64,000 bases of DNA from JAFDZW01 sp964404255 (GTDB lineage Bacteria > Bacteroidota > Ignavibacteria > Palsa-1295): assembly GCA_964404255.1 (NCBI GenBank), contig CAYOJJ010000010.1:62001-126000 (forward strand). The letters are read 5' to 3'. Numbering within the stretch: the first letter of the stretch is position 1; each line of letters opens with the position of its first letter. The notes under the pieces are model-generated. The model was not told where the DNA came from. It searched no databases and saw only the letters and a list, made by a program, of their open reading frames with translations. Shown in pieces: positions 10,456 through 19,544 of this stretch. The translations under genes and the position numbers were made by a program.

Positions 10456-12210
10456 ATGATACAGTACCATCTACGACAATATCAAACATCGAGTGTGAAT
10501 ATACCATCCAGCTATTGTATTCTATTTATTGCATTCTACTCTTTCTTTGCAATAAATCCCCAATGTTTATTAGCCCAACAGCCGCCCCCATGCAGCACCG
10601 ATTCGATAGTGCTTAATACCGGCTACTCACCCGGCACCAAAGCCTTTCTTGGTAATAATGCACTCGATAGTAACTGGGTGCTTGCCAGTGCTCCGACTGA
10701 AAGCACCGTACCCACTCCTTCGGCAAGCAGAGTGCAGATGGTTACCAGCAGTGGTAATAGATTTGAAGGGAGAATAATCCAACCGCAGGCGCTTACAGCA
10801 GCAACTATTCCTGCTACAGCCAAGCCGTTTATCTACCAACGGTTATTTTGTATTCCGGCAGCAGTCGATTCTATTCATCTTGATATTCAGCTTCTTTCCA
10901 CTGTCGCTAATAGTGTATTCTTAGATGACACGCCAATCACGATGACGCAGCGTCCGCTCGATGCTATTGGTTCATTTAGGATTATTTCTACTTTCGAAAA
11001 GACCGTTCCACTTACGAGAAATATTCTGAATATTCATACGTTATCTATTAAGCTCGGCGCTGTCAATCAATCGTCACAGGCAGCTATCCTTCTGGCAGGT
11101 AGTATTACTTCGACCAGGCCTAATGCTGCTCTGCGTCCTTTCACAAGTGATACCTGCTGTAATACTTTCTCTTCGATCCAGGGACATCTATACAATGATA
11201 AAAATTGCAATGGGGCGATCGACAGCATAGAACGAACTTTACCAGTAGAAGGGTGGGCCGTCAGGTTATTACAGAATAATACCGTCGTAGGAACATCAGT
11301 AACAGATTCAACTGGGCTATACCATTTCCCTAAAGTATTTCCGGGCAGCTATTCGATCATGCCGGGTTCGTCAGCGGAATGGAATGTTACCGTACCCACC
11401 GGTGGGAAATACAATGTAGTCCTTTCCCCGAATACGTTCTTCGATAGTACTTTTGGTGTATGCCGGCAGCTATGCGATTCGCTTACTCGCGGCACACTCG
11501 ATTCGGGCTGTTGCCTGTATCACATGCAGGTGGTAAATGTAGTAGGGACACCGATCTCGAAGATCAGGTATTCCTTTGGGAGCGCTTCGATAAAATCGTT
11601 GGTGACAACTCCGGCATTTAGCTCCTCGGTACCGACACAAGTCTCTCTTAGCTCAAGCGGCATGCTGACCTTCAATCCTCCGGTTACCGGCAATATCCTC
11701 TTAACCCTGCAAGCGCTTCCGGTCGTCGCCAATAGCGCCGTTACTCCTTCTCTCACTATTTATCATAGCAGCGGCGATTCATGCTCGCTCTCTGCTTCTT
11801 ATACCTGCGATCATTCTCAGCAAAACGATTGCGATAAACTGACTGCCACAATGTACCGGCAGCAGAACATCGATTACAATTATATCGAATTTGTAATCAC
11901 CAATAAAAAGCTTCCCGCTTCTCCGATATGTTGGGTAGATATTTTGTGGTCGTCACCACTACCTGCTTCCTATTCTGGGGGTAGTTTGCAGGTAATTCCT
12001 AATCAGCGACCACTCTTTACCTATCCCTATACCAGGATCCCAATAGCCCCTGCAACGTCGTTCAATCCGGGAGCCAATAGTATTCGATTTAATCTGGGGG
12101 TCAATAATACTCTTGGCTGGGGCGGGACGGTTTCTTTCGTCGTCCATCATTGCGATGGTTCGACCTGCACGCTGAACTATGGGCCGTGTCTATGGATGCC
12201 ACGGCCATAA
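10456..12210 (+). CDS. secreted protein with an SdrD_B/CNA-B-like domain
   Basis: Exported protein of unknown role, 584 residues. The N-terminus has a hydrophobic stretch YCILFIAFYSFFAI with likely cleavage after CLLAQ (about residue 41). Residues ~235-310 contain an SdrD B-like beta-sandwich: IQGHLYNDKNCNGAID, then VEGWAVRLLQN, TDSTGLYHFPKVFPGSY. This is the calcium-binding-like DKNCNGAID loop common in surface proteins. The rest is Ser/Thr/Pro-rich with many paired Cys. It sits between two cargo-like genes of the eCIS locus but, having a Sec signal, is unlikely to be packaged in a cytoplasmic particle, so it may be an insertion into the locus. The next ORF is in the same frame after the stop. 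Confidence 0.7.
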   Translation: MIQYHLRQYQTSSVNIPSSYCILFIAFYSFFAINPQCLLAQQPPPCSTDSIVLNTGYSPGTKAFLGNNALDSNWVLASAPTESTVPTPSASRVQMVTSSGNRFEGRIIQPQALTAATIPATAKPFIYQRLFCIPAAVDSIHLDIQLLSTVANSVFLDDTPITMTQRPLDAIGSFRIISTFEKTVPLTRNILNIHTLSIKLGAVNQSSQAAILLAGSITSTRPNAALRPFTSDTCCNTFSSIQGHLYNDKNCNGAIDSIERTLPVEGWAVRLLQNNTVVGTSVTDSTGLYHFPKVFPGSYSIMPGSSAEWNVTVPTGGKYNVVLSPNTFFDSTFGVCRQLCDSLTRGTLDSGCCLYHMQVVNVVGTPISKIRYSFGSASIKSLVTTPAFSSSVPTQVSLSSSGMLTFNPPVTGNILLTLQALPVVANSAVTPSLTIYHSSGDSCSLSASYTCDHSQQNDCDKLTATMYRQQNIDYNYIEFVITNKKLPASPICWVDILWSSPLPASYSGGSLQVIPNQRPLFTYPYTRIPIAPATSFNPGANSIRFNLGVNNTLGWGGTVSFVVHHCDGSTCTLNYGPCLWMPRP

Positions 12211-12378
12211 GCAGATAAGACTTCAATAGCTTTTCACCGGGAGGCTGCTATTCCCGAGCAAAGCGTCATATCGCCGGAGCCGATACAAGCGCAAACTGCT
12301 GCGAAGCAGGAGCGTACGCCCGATAAGAAAAATACGCAGCCGGGTGGCATCGTCCTCGATAGCCTTCAACGGTTACCG
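12211..12378 (+). other. in-frame open stretch upstream of the large toxin ORF
   Basis: These 168 bases follow directly after the TAA (12208-12210) of the secreted protein and run in the same frame, without a stop, into the ATG at 12379. The translation (begins ADKTSIAFHREAA, ends VLDSLQRLP) has the same Gln/Pro/Lys-rich character as the N-terminus of the large downstream protein. No in-frame ATG, GTG or TTG is present. It may be the 5' part of the original toxin gene left behind by insertion of the secreted-protein gene, a leader using a rare start, or chance. No promoter or terminator was recognised here. Confidence 0.5.
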
Positions 12379-15300
12379 ATGGGCTCGAACACGCCGCGCA
12401 ATGGATCCACCGGTACCACTACTTCTCTCAAACGGCCCGACCAACAGCCATTTCAACCGGTACGCCCGTCGGAAAAAATAAATACCGCTTCTACCGGAAC
12501 AGAAAGTCAACCGAAGACCGAACCGAAACAAAGCGATACCCGCCCGACCAATACACCGTTAAAAGACTCAGGCTCACCGTTACCGGCATCTGCTCAACAA
12601 CCGGTCTCGGGAACATCGGCTCCGGATTCTACTACGAGAAAAAACTCTCCGGTGCAAAGCACGGGTGGTGCAGTAAAGCCTGCGGGTGGAAGTGCTCTCC
12701 CAAAAGGCGGCGGCCCGGCAGCACCAAAACAAAACGGGTTAGCAACAAAGCGTGAGAAAGAACAGAAAGAACCGGTCATCACTGCCTCCGAAAATCCGGG
12801 CGATGTTATCGGGCAATTAAAACAAACGCCGGTTACCGAATTACCTGCCGCCTTCAATGCTGCACAAGCAGCGAGCAGCGAATCGTTTTCAAAGCAGCGA
12901 GATTCGGCGAATTCTAACATCCCGATTGTTGATTCGGCAACAGGAAGCGCAGCCAACAAAGCCTCAGCAAAGGGAGCAAAAGTAACAGCAGCCTTTAAAC
13001 CGGCATCGGAAAAAAATAGCTTTGCCGGCAAAGGAGGCTTTGTTGCTCCGAAGATCGAAGCACCGGCGATCGCCGAGAAAAAACTTCCTCCTACCAGTTT
13101 AAAACAATATCAGGGTTCAGGGGCTTCCGGCAACGACGATGCCGTTGCAAAAAACGCTCAGCAGGAGCTGAGTGCCGTTCATCTGCCCGCCGAAGATATA
13201 CCGACCGATCTCGGACCCGCACCAACACTTGATCTTAACGGTGAGGCTGATCCGAATAATCTCGCAACCGAACGCGCAGCACAGGAAACGGAAGTAGCAA
13301 CGGCGAAAGCAGAGGCAGCAAAAGAGATCTCTAACGATTTCGGCGAGAACAGCATCATTAAGCCGGTGTCTCATGAACTGCTTCGCTCTTCAGCTGCAGC
13401 TCCGGGTGTACCGTTCCAACCGAAAGCTGCATTGCCCGCAAAAGGATATGGCCCTGCCGCGACTCAGGCCGATGCCGGAATGGCTCCTTTTCTTAACCGG
13501 CAGATCGGCCAGTACCAGGATCAGTATGATCAGAAGCAGGCCGAATATAATCAGAAGCTTGAGACTGAACGGCTTTCAACCGAAACGAAGATCGGCAACG
13601 AACAAGAGCGCTCGCAGGATTCTCAGATCGAAGCACAGAATAAAGCACAAACAGAAGTAGCATCGCAGCGCGAGCAATGGCGCGGAGAGCTTGATAAAGC
13701 CGAACAGGATTTTCAGGCAAAGGCCGGCACTGCAGCCGAAGAACATTACGGCAAGATCGAAACGGAAAAACGTACCGGCGACGAAGCCGTTCAAAGACAT
13801 TTTTCAGAAGCCAACGCTCAGGCCGCACAGAAAAAACAGGAAGCCGACCGCGACGCGGCGGCGGAAAAACAAAAGACGGAAAACGAGAGCCAGGGCTTTT
13901 GGGGCTGGCTGGCCGATAAAGCTTCTGCGGCTATTAACGCTCTTAAAGACGCCGTTAATTTTATCTTCGATAAACTGCGTGCCGCCGTTAAATGGATATT
14001 CGAGCAGGCAAAGAAGCTGGCATTGGAAGCACTGGAGCTTGCAAGGAAAGCGGTCGTAGGTCTTATTAAAGCATTCGCAACTGTCCTGAAAGGATTAGTA
14101 AGCATTGTGCTTGCCGGTTTTCCCTCCCTACGCGACCGGATCCTCTCGAAGATAGACGAAGCGGTCGATGTTGCGGTCACCATAGTCAATAAAACATTCG
14201 ATACGTTTAAGAAGGTGGTTAGCGCTCTTATCGACGCCATGGCCGCTGTCGTCGATACGCTGCTTGCTGTCGTTCAGGAGTTTTATAATATCTATCTCGA
14301 TGCCATCAGAATACTCACGGTGGGCATCATCAAGGTCCTTGAGTTTATCCTCGATATTCAAAAGCAGTACGAAACCTTCAAAGCAATGATCGATGGCTTT
14401 CTGCTCATCTGGGATCATCCTGAAATCCTTGAAGAGAAGGCCAAAGAATTTCTTACTCCTTATATCGAGAACATTCCCGATTCCACGACAGGCGAGTTAC
14501 AGAAAGCGCTTGCCCAATTTGGTCTTGCCTCCGCCAAGCATATTTCCGGCATCTTAAAGTACCTTACACCTTCTATTAATCACTTACTGGCAAATTGGTG
14601 GTCAGAAGCGAAAAAGATGATCTGGTACCTTATCTGGCCATTCGCCGAGGGAAGCCCACTATGGACCGATGCACCTAAACTATGGAAGCTTGTCCCTGAG
14701 ATATGGAATAATTTCTGGGCAGGAGAATTCAGCAAAGCGACCGATGGCTGCCTTGAATGGATGCAGGCTCTGAATATGACGGTAGGAGCCTTTGCCGGGT
14801 GGATCGTCATCGGCGGGGCTGTGGTCGGTGCTATTATTGGTGCATTCTTCGGCGGGGTCGGGGCGATCCCCGGAGCGGGAGCCGGCTTTGAAGTCGGTGT
14901 TGCCATTGGCGAAGGCATCATGGCCTCGATGATTGCTACCGAAAGCGCTGTACTCTTAAAAGCGGCTTACGATCTTGCTACTACAACTGACGATGGAGTT
15001 GAATCACCGGTCGAACCTTCGAAACCAACCGGAGTTGAAGAAGAGACCGAAGCCGGCAAAGAAGCGGAAAAAGGCCCGCGCCAGTATTCGAGCAACGACG
15101 TAAAAACCGGCCGCGATCGTATTCAATATGCCTATCAGCGCATTGCCAATAGCGGAATAACCCTGGGGATCATGGTTGCACTGCTGATCCTTGGCGCCAT
15201 CGGCGGCAAGATCGCTCAGGGTCTTATGAGCCTTGTCCGCAAACTTGGTTCGGCGCTCGGAGAGGCCTTCCCTGCCGCCGCCGAAGGGCTAAGTAAGATC

Positions 15301-16266
15301 GGCAGTGTTTTAAAAGAAAGCAAGGTTGGCAAAGGAGTAACAGAAGCTGCCGAACAATTCGAGTCGGGAAGAAAGCCGGTTCGGGAGAAAGTCGATGCAT
15401 TCAAAGAATCGGTGGGGCTCAAATCGAAAAAGCCAAAGGTAGAACCGGACGAAAAACCCTTACCCAAGAAAACTGCTATCGATACGGAAAAGCCTCCTCA
15501 AGAAAAGCCGATGATCGACGGACAGGAAAAGCCTACCCGAGAAAATCCCATGATACATGATGATGGGAAAAAGATCATAGACACCGAGAAAAGTGTTGAT
15601 GGTAAGAGGAAATTAGAAATTACAGAGGAAGGTGAATGCCTGGTTTGCGCCTCCCCTTGTGAAGAAATACAAAAAAAGTATAAAGTAGAGCTTGATGCGA
15701 ATAAAGAACTCCGCAATGAGCTGGATACTATAATGAAAAGCTCGGACCCTGCAGAGCTTAAAACCGAGCAATACCAACAATTAGAAAATAAGCTTGCTAA
15801 ATTCAGAGAAGAGCAGGCAAAAATCGGTACGTATGATACCAAGATCCGTTGGGGTATACAAGATGTGGACGCACGACCGTTCGAGGATAAGGGATACTGG
15901 GGAAAACGAACTGCTCAATCCAATCCTCGGGTCGATTCCTTTGAACGAAAAATTAATCCCAATAATGAGAGTTTTTATGTACCCCATCCTAATGGCGGGT
16001 ATGTTCAATTTGAGAATCTTTCTGCCAGCGCCCTACAGGACGGAAAATTGATCCTGAAACCAAGCCAATCGTTTTATAATGTATTCGATAGGCCCGGTTT
16101 TGCAGCTGATAGCGTAGTAAAAGAAGCTACGCGCCAACTTCAGGCTGCTGCCGCTAAAGGCCTAACGGTCGAATGGCTCGTTTCAGATCTTAATACTGTT
16201 CAGCAGCTACAGAAGTTTTTTGCTCAAAAGAATATTAATATCACTGTAAAATATTATCCGGAATGA
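12379..16266 (+). CDS. large modular toxin with Tox-REase-5-like C-terminal domain
   Basis: 1295-residue, multi-domain candidate eCIS or polymorphic toxin. Residues ~1-365 are low-complexity, Pro/Ala/Lys/Thr-rich. About 367-500 is a long charged coiled coil (QIGQYQDQYDQKQAEYNQK onwards). From ~505 come amphipathic helices (FWGWLADKASAAINAL), then a glycine-zipper hydrophobic region near 800-850 (GGAVVGAIIGAFFGGVG) and another near 930-950, which could be membrane-inserting. The C-terminal ~210 residues start at a CLVCASPC motif (about 1088-1095) and contain YVPHPNGGYVQFENL and VEWLVSDLNTVQQLQ, which I match from memory to Tox-REase-5 (a restriction-endonuclease-fold nuclease). The stop overlaps the ATG of a 115-residue gene by ATGA, a toxin-immunity arrangement. 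The N-terminal start is uncertain because the frame stays open upstream. Confidence 0.72.
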   Translation: MGSNTPRNGSTGTTTSLKRPDQQPFQPVRPSEKINTASTGTESQPKTEPKQSDTRPTNTPLKDSGSPLPASAQQPVSGTSAPDSTTRKNSPVQSTGGAVKPAGGSALPKGGGPAAPKQNGLATKREKEQKEPVITASENPGDVIGQLKQTPVTELPAAFNAAQAASSESFSKQRDSANSNIPIVDSATGSAANKASAKGAKVTAAFKPASEKNSFAGKGGFVAPKIEAPAIAEKKLPPTSLKQYQGSGASGNDDAVAKNAQQELSAVHLPAEDIPTDLGPAPTLDLNGEADPNNLATERAAQETEVATAKAEAAKEISNDFGENSIIKPVSHELLRSSAAAPGVPFQPKAALPAKGYGPAATQADAGMAPFLNRQIGQYQDQYDQKQAEYNQKLETERLSTETKIGNEQERSQDSQIEAQNKAQTEVASQREQWRGELDKAEQDFQAKAGTAAEEHYGKIETEKRTGDEAVQRHFSEANAQAAQKKQEADRDAAAEKQKTENESQGFWGWLADKASAAINALKDAVNFIFDKLRAAVKWIFEQAKKLALEALELARKAVVGLIKAFATVLKGLVSIVLAGFPSLRDRILSKIDEAVDVAVTIVNKTFDTFKKVVSALIDAMAAVVDTLLAVVQEFYNIYLDAIRILTVGIIKVLEFILDIQKQYETFKAMIDGFLLIWDHPEILEEKAKEFLTPYIENIPDSTTGELQKALAQFGLASAKHISGILKYLTPSINHLLANWWSEAKKMIWYLIWPFAEGSPLWTDAPKLWKLVPEIWNNFWAGEFSKATDGCLEWMQALNMTVGAFAGWIVIGGAVVGAIIGAFFGGVGAIPGAGAGFEVGVAIGEGIMASMIATESAVLLKAAYDLATTTDDGVESPVEPSKPTGVEEETEAGKEAEKGPRQYSSNDVKTGRDRIQYAYQRIANSGITLGIMVALLILGAIGGKIAQGLMSLVRKLGSALGEAFPAAAEGLSKIGSVLKESKVGKGVTEAAEQFESGRKPVREKVDAFKESVGLKSKKPKVEPDEKPLPKKTAIDTEKPPQEKPMIDGQEKPTRENPMIHDDGKKIIDTEKSVDGKRKLEITEEGECLVCASPCEEIQKKYKVELDANKELRNELDTIMKSSDPAELKTEQYQQLENKLAKFREEQAKIGTYDTKIRWGIQDVDARPFEDKGYWGKRTAQSNPRVDSFERKINPNNESFYVPHPNGGYVQFENLSASALQDGKLILKPSQSFYNVFDRPGFAADSVVKEATRQLQAAAAKGLTVEWLVSDLNTVQQLQKFFAQKNINITVKYYPE

Positions 16267-16610
16267 TTACATTGTTATCCGAACACCAGTATGATCAAGC
16301 CCGTACGCTTGGGATATCTTCTTCCGTTAACCCTCAATTGTTATCCGATCCGGAAGTTGGCCCTGCGCTCGAGAAATATCTCTTATTGAACGAACATCCC
16401 GACGCTTTCTCCGCAAGCACTATAGAGTTGTTCTTCAATAAATATTATTGGTTTCTGACCTTTGTAAAAGCACATACCAATAAATATGGGTTCGATGCCG
16501 GACTGGAACAACAGGCCTTTCAATTACTTGAAGAAGGCCAATTGATCGATAACTTTGATTGGAATACTGCCGAAGAAATTCACACTGCAGTAAATGGGAA
16601 TAAGCAATGA
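16263..16610 (+). CDS. candidate immunity protein
   Basis: Small acidic, soluble protein of 115 residues; no signal peptide or membrane segment. Its ATG overlaps the TGA of the toxin gene (ATGA at 16263-16266), so translation is probably coupled. It is rich in Leu, Glu, Asp and aromatic residues (FFNKYYWFLTFVKAH), which suits a helical protein that masks a nuclease surface. I do not recognise a named family. The function is inferred only from position: a gene of this size directly after a Tox-REase-type C-terminal domain is usually the cognate immunity protein. Confidence 0.6.
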   Translation: MITLLSEHQYDQARTLGISSSVNPQLLSDPEVGPALEKYLLLNEHPDAFSASTIELFFNKYYWFLTFVKAHTNKYGFDAGLEQQAFQLLEEGQLIDNFDWNTAEEIHTAVNGNKQ

Positions 16611-16634
16611 AGTTTTTCTACTTTATCATCTGCC

Positions 16635-17612
16635 ATGTTTAACTCAACCATTCTCGATGTCGCTATAAGCCTGGTGTTTGTGTTCCTTCTCTTTAGCCTG
16701 CTTTGCAGTGCTATTAAAGAGCTGATTGCCGGCATATTTAATCTCCGGGGAAAGATGCTCGCCAAAGGCATCAATTCTCTGCTTAGCGGATTATCGTCGC
16801 ACTATAACCTTCCGCTGCCGCTTCCGAAAGCCGATATCGGCAGTGAAGAGTTTGCTGCGGCGTTGGGGGCGGTCAGCGGAGCGCAGCCCGTAGCAAAACG
16901 CGTAATGGAAAGTACGGTTGTCACTTCCCAAACTTCAAAAGGAGTGTTCGGGGGAATAAGGATGCCTTCCTATCTTTCCGATGCCGATTTTTCTGCCGCG
17001 CTGCTTCATACCCTGTTCGGCACGCAGGCGATCGGTGCGACATCACTTACGTCGGTAAAAACATTTTTTGAAAGCAGTACCCTTTCCGATGCTACGAAAG
17101 CGCCGTTACTGGCCTTTCTTTCGCAGATCGATCGAGGGAAAGATACGCTTCAGGAAAATATCGCAAAATGGTATAACGACGGAATGGACCGGGTATCGGG
17201 TTGGTATAAGCGGCAGGCGCAATGGATATTACTGGGGATTTCGCTGGTCGTCGTTCTCGTCTTTGGCCTGGATTCGATCGACCTGATGAAGCGCATCTAT
17301 CATGATGAGCCGCTTCGAAATGCTATCGTAGCCTCATCGGCAAAATCAGTACCGGGCGATTCTGTTGCTTACGAGCAATACCAGGCTGTTTCTTCACGCA
17401 TTGATGAACTGAAACTACCGATCGGCTGGCCGGTACCGGTCGATCTGGCATCGTCATCGTTTTGGAATGTGGTACTGGAAAAATTACCGGGTCTGCTCAT
17501 TACCGCTCTGGCGCTATCGTTCGGTGCGCCATTCTGGTTCGATGTCCTCAATAAGATTATGAACCTGAGGCTGAGTGGCAATAAGCCGGAAAAAAGTACG
17601 GCCTCATCATGA
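16635..17612 (+). CDS. membrane protein of unknown function
   Basis: 325 residues with one N-terminal transmembrane helix (DVAISLVFVFLLFSLLCSAI, residues ~8-27), a central soluble region of ~170 residues, a second helix (WILLGISLVVVLVFGLDSI, around 195-215), another segment near the C-terminus (LPGLLITALALSFGAPFWF, ~285-303) and a short basic tail. The N-terminal helix followed by KELIAGIFNLRGKML is a pattern I recall from uncharacterised inner-membrane proteins in several phyla. It follows the candidate immunity gene by 24 bp on the same strand and may be the last gene of the eCIS unit. The end of the gene (TGA at 17610-17612) lies inside the hairpin that acts as terminator for the opposite strand. 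Confidence 0.65.
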   Translation: MFNSTILDVAISLVFVFLLFSLLCSAIKELIAGIFNLRGKMLAKGINSLLSGLSSHYNLPLPLPKADIGSEEFAAALGAVSGAQPVAKRVMESTVVTSQTSKGVFGGIRMPSYLSDADFSAALLHTLFGTQAIGATSLTSVKTFFESSTLSDATKAPLLAFLSQIDRGKDTLQENIAKWYNDGMDRVSGWYKRQAQWILLGISLVVVLVFGLDSIDLMKRIYHDEPLRNAIVASSAKSVPGDSVAYEQYQAVSSRIDELKLPIGWPVPVDLASSSFWNVVLEKLPGLLITALALSFGAPFWFDVLNKIMNLRLSGNKPEKSTASS

Positions 17613-17618
17613 GGCCGT
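17590..17618 (-). terminator. rho-independent terminator (minus strand)
   Basis: A nine-pair stem, acggcctca (17598-17606) with tgaggccgt (17610-17618) around a three-base loop. It is bordered on the left by a run of six A (17590-17595), which reads as a T-run on the minus strand. It stands directly downstream of the small minus-strand gene at 17626-17865 and overlaps the 3' end of the plus-strand membrane-protein gene. Confidence 0.65.
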
Positions 17619-17625
17619 CGTACAC

Positions 17626-17865
17626 TTAAAAGAACTCGGATTTATCGACGATCACGATATTACCGACATCGTCCTTGTATTCTTTACAGACATCCTGGAA
17701 CCGGTACGGATCGTTCATCAACATATCGATCGGCGGCCGGTTGGCATCGTAGATCTGGCGGATCTGAGCCATGGTATAAGCCGGGCTCATGGTATGTACC
17801 AACGACAGCGAAAGCATCGCCATCAGGTAATCGTCGGTTTGGGTTAGAATTTGAGAGTCACTCAT
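17626..17865 (-). CDS. small conserved-looking protein, unknown function
   Basis: 79-residue protein without signal peptide: MSDSQILTQTDDYLMAML at the start, then a hydrophobic helix and a polar C-terminus (DPYRFQDVCKEY, ending IVDKSEFF). No family recognised. Support for a real gene: it fills the space between two other genes with no better alternative, a good minus-strand terminator follows directly, and a promoter-like TTTT-N20-TATTTTTA lies about 40 bp upstream. A competing ORF on the plus strand (17575-17847) overlaps the neighbouring gene and has a shadow-like His/Ile/Val-rich composition. Confidence 0.55.
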   Translation of the reverse strand: MSDSQILTQTDDYLMAMLSLSLVHTMSPAYTMAQIRQIYDANRPPIDMLMNDPYRFQDVCKEYKDDVGNIVIVDKSEFF

Positions 17866-17904
17866 TGGATTTACGTTATTTAGTATATACTCAGAAACGT
17901 ACCG

Positions 17905-17936
17905 TAAAAATACCCTGTGACATGTATTCTGTAAAA
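17905..17936 (-). promoter_or_regulatory. possible Bacteroidota-type promoter
   Basis: On the minus strand this reads TTTT, 20 bases, then TATTTTTA. That is one mismatch from the TAnnTTTG -7 element with a T-rich -33 element at the usual 19-21 base spacing. It precedes the 79-residue gene by about 40 bp. The match is short, so it could be chance. Confidence 0.35.
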
Positions 17937-17976
17937 CTCATTTCCCCACTAATTCTTTCTTTTGTCCGAAAACAGC

Positions 17977-19464
17977 TCATAACTCGGAAAGAATAATAGT
18001 CCAGAGACGTTCGTAAGGATAGAATTCCATAGCCCCGAGTACCTGGCCCGGAGCGGTAAGGCGCTGGTATAACTCTTCTGTCCGCTTTTCGATGCGCTCT
18101 TTATTGAAATCGTTCGAGATCACACTTCGAAGCATCTTTAAGAAAATAGCTCCGCGTTCGTATTCCACCGCCGATTTCAGATAACGGACGCAATAATTGT
18201 TGAGCGTTTTTTGCAGCTTCAGTACGCGGTCATAGCGCTCTGTTTTTATTGTCCAGATGGTTTGAAGGATAAGAATAGCAATATTCGCCCCGGCTTTATC
18301 GAGCGAGTAGATCGGCACTTCATTGAGAAATGTATATAACTGAAAGATCCGGCTATTATATTGATCCGGTGGAAGGGGTTGCTTTTTGGGTAAGATATAT
18401 AATAGGAATGCCTCATAGATCTTCCATTCCTCTTTCAATCTATCGGGCTGCAACGCAAACCGTTCATGAGTGGTAACGGCATCGAAGATACGAAGCGCTT
18501 TCTGCCAATTTTCGGCGTGAAAGGAGATCTGCAAAGCGAGCGTCTGGAACGCAAACCAATTATTCTTTCCTGCAGGAATCAACGTAATACATCGCTCGAT
18601 GACTCGTTCGGCCTCCTCATAATTCCGGGTGTACAGAAGTGCCTCTGCTTTTGAGACCAGAAATTCAGCCGTCCTGACGTTTTCGATAAAAGTATAGTTA
18701 GTGTTAAAGAACTCCTCTATCTCATCGCAAATCCTTATGGTCTCGCTGAAATTTCTGCTTATCTGGCTGCGGAGAATATTGAATCGGTAATAATTCAGGA
18801 TTACTTCATACGAAGGAGTTCGCTCTTTAAGTGCCTGCATTTCCGGCGCTACTTCCTCGGCCTGCTGTATCAATAAGGAGTGCGTAGCTTTCGAGCGAAC
18901 GAAGGGAAGCGAGAACGATTCATGGATCTCGTATGAGCGAAGCTCGTCCTGTACCGATAGGCGCAATCGGTTGATCTCTACAATACTATCTTCATGATTC
19001 TTTCTTTCACCAAGGTACCAGTAGTGCTCGCGTAAAATTTGCCACAACTGAAGCTGGATGGTAATAGCGGTATATTCCTCGGCCTTTAGCAACAATCGTT
19101 TTGTAAGCCGGATAGCAAACGTCCGGGCACCGAACATCAGGAGCTTTTTAATGACAAGCAGCTCTTTTTCCATCGAGAGCAGCGCTATGAAATAATGAAT
19201 GGAATGATATTCCGGCTCCGAAACAAGCAGATCGGCCAGGAGCTTATTCTTTAATTTCGATTTTAGTACCTGGTAGCCGTTGGATTTTGCCGATGTTCCA
19301 TAGAGGTCTTGCGCTGCTTCTTCATCGCTTTTATACTTGCCGGAAAGCGTATTCTTATAGAGGACATCCATTAACGATTCCGAGCGATTTTTATCGCTTG
19401 CATCGAGCGTCTTCGGCTGAGTGGTTGTTTGAAGAATTTTCGCTAACGCTTGTATCTCATTCAT
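17977..19464 (-). CDS. helical-repeat (TPR-like) protein, unknown function
   Basis: 495-residue, predicted cytoplasmic, almost fully helical protein without signal peptide. Leu/Ala/Tyr-spaced helical hairpins (for example AEALLYTRNYEEAERVIERC and NWQKALRIFDAVTTHERFA) suggest TPR-like repeats. The N-terminus has KSLMDVLY-like sequence and a YKSDEEAAQDLYG motif. No catalytic motif seen. I do not recognise a specific family; such proteins occur as lineage-specific families in Bacteroidota-like genomes. It is transcribed away from the gene at 19545-20450, 80 bp apart on the same strand, and could share a transcript with it. Confidence 0.65.
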   Translation of the reverse strand: MNEIQALAKILQTTTQPKTLDASDKNRSESLMDVLYKNTLSGKYKSDEEAAQDLYGTSAKSNGYQVLKSKLKNKLLADLLVSEPEYHSIHYFIALLSMEKELLVIKKLLMFGARTFAIRLTKRLLLKAEEYTAITIQLQLWQILREHYWYLGERKNHEDSIVEINRLRLSVQDELRSYEIHESFSLPFVRSKATHSLLIQQAEEVAPEMQALKERTPSYEVILNYYRFNILRSQISRNFSETIRICDEIEEFFNTNYTFIENVRTAEFLVSKAEALLYTRNYEEAERVIERCITLIPAGKNNWFAFQTLALQISFHAENWQKALRIFDAVTTHERFALQPDRLKEEWKIYEAFLLYILPKKQPLPPDQYNSRIFQLYTFLNEVPIYSLDKAGANIAILILQTIWTIKTERYDRVLKLQKTLNNYCVRYLKSAVEYERGAIFLKMLRSVISNDFNKERIEKRTEELYQRLTAPGQVLGAMEFYPYERLWTIILSEL

Positions 19465-19544
19465 AGGCAGAGAGAATGAAGATCAAATTCTTTCAGTCAT
19501 AGTATCCCGTACTAAGTTTCGCAAGGCTTCAAAAGTTCAATGCA

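Noticed and set aside
17575..17847. Plus-strand frame across the gene border
   Set aside because: Overlaps the membrane-protein end and the minus-strand gene that has its own promoter and terminator.
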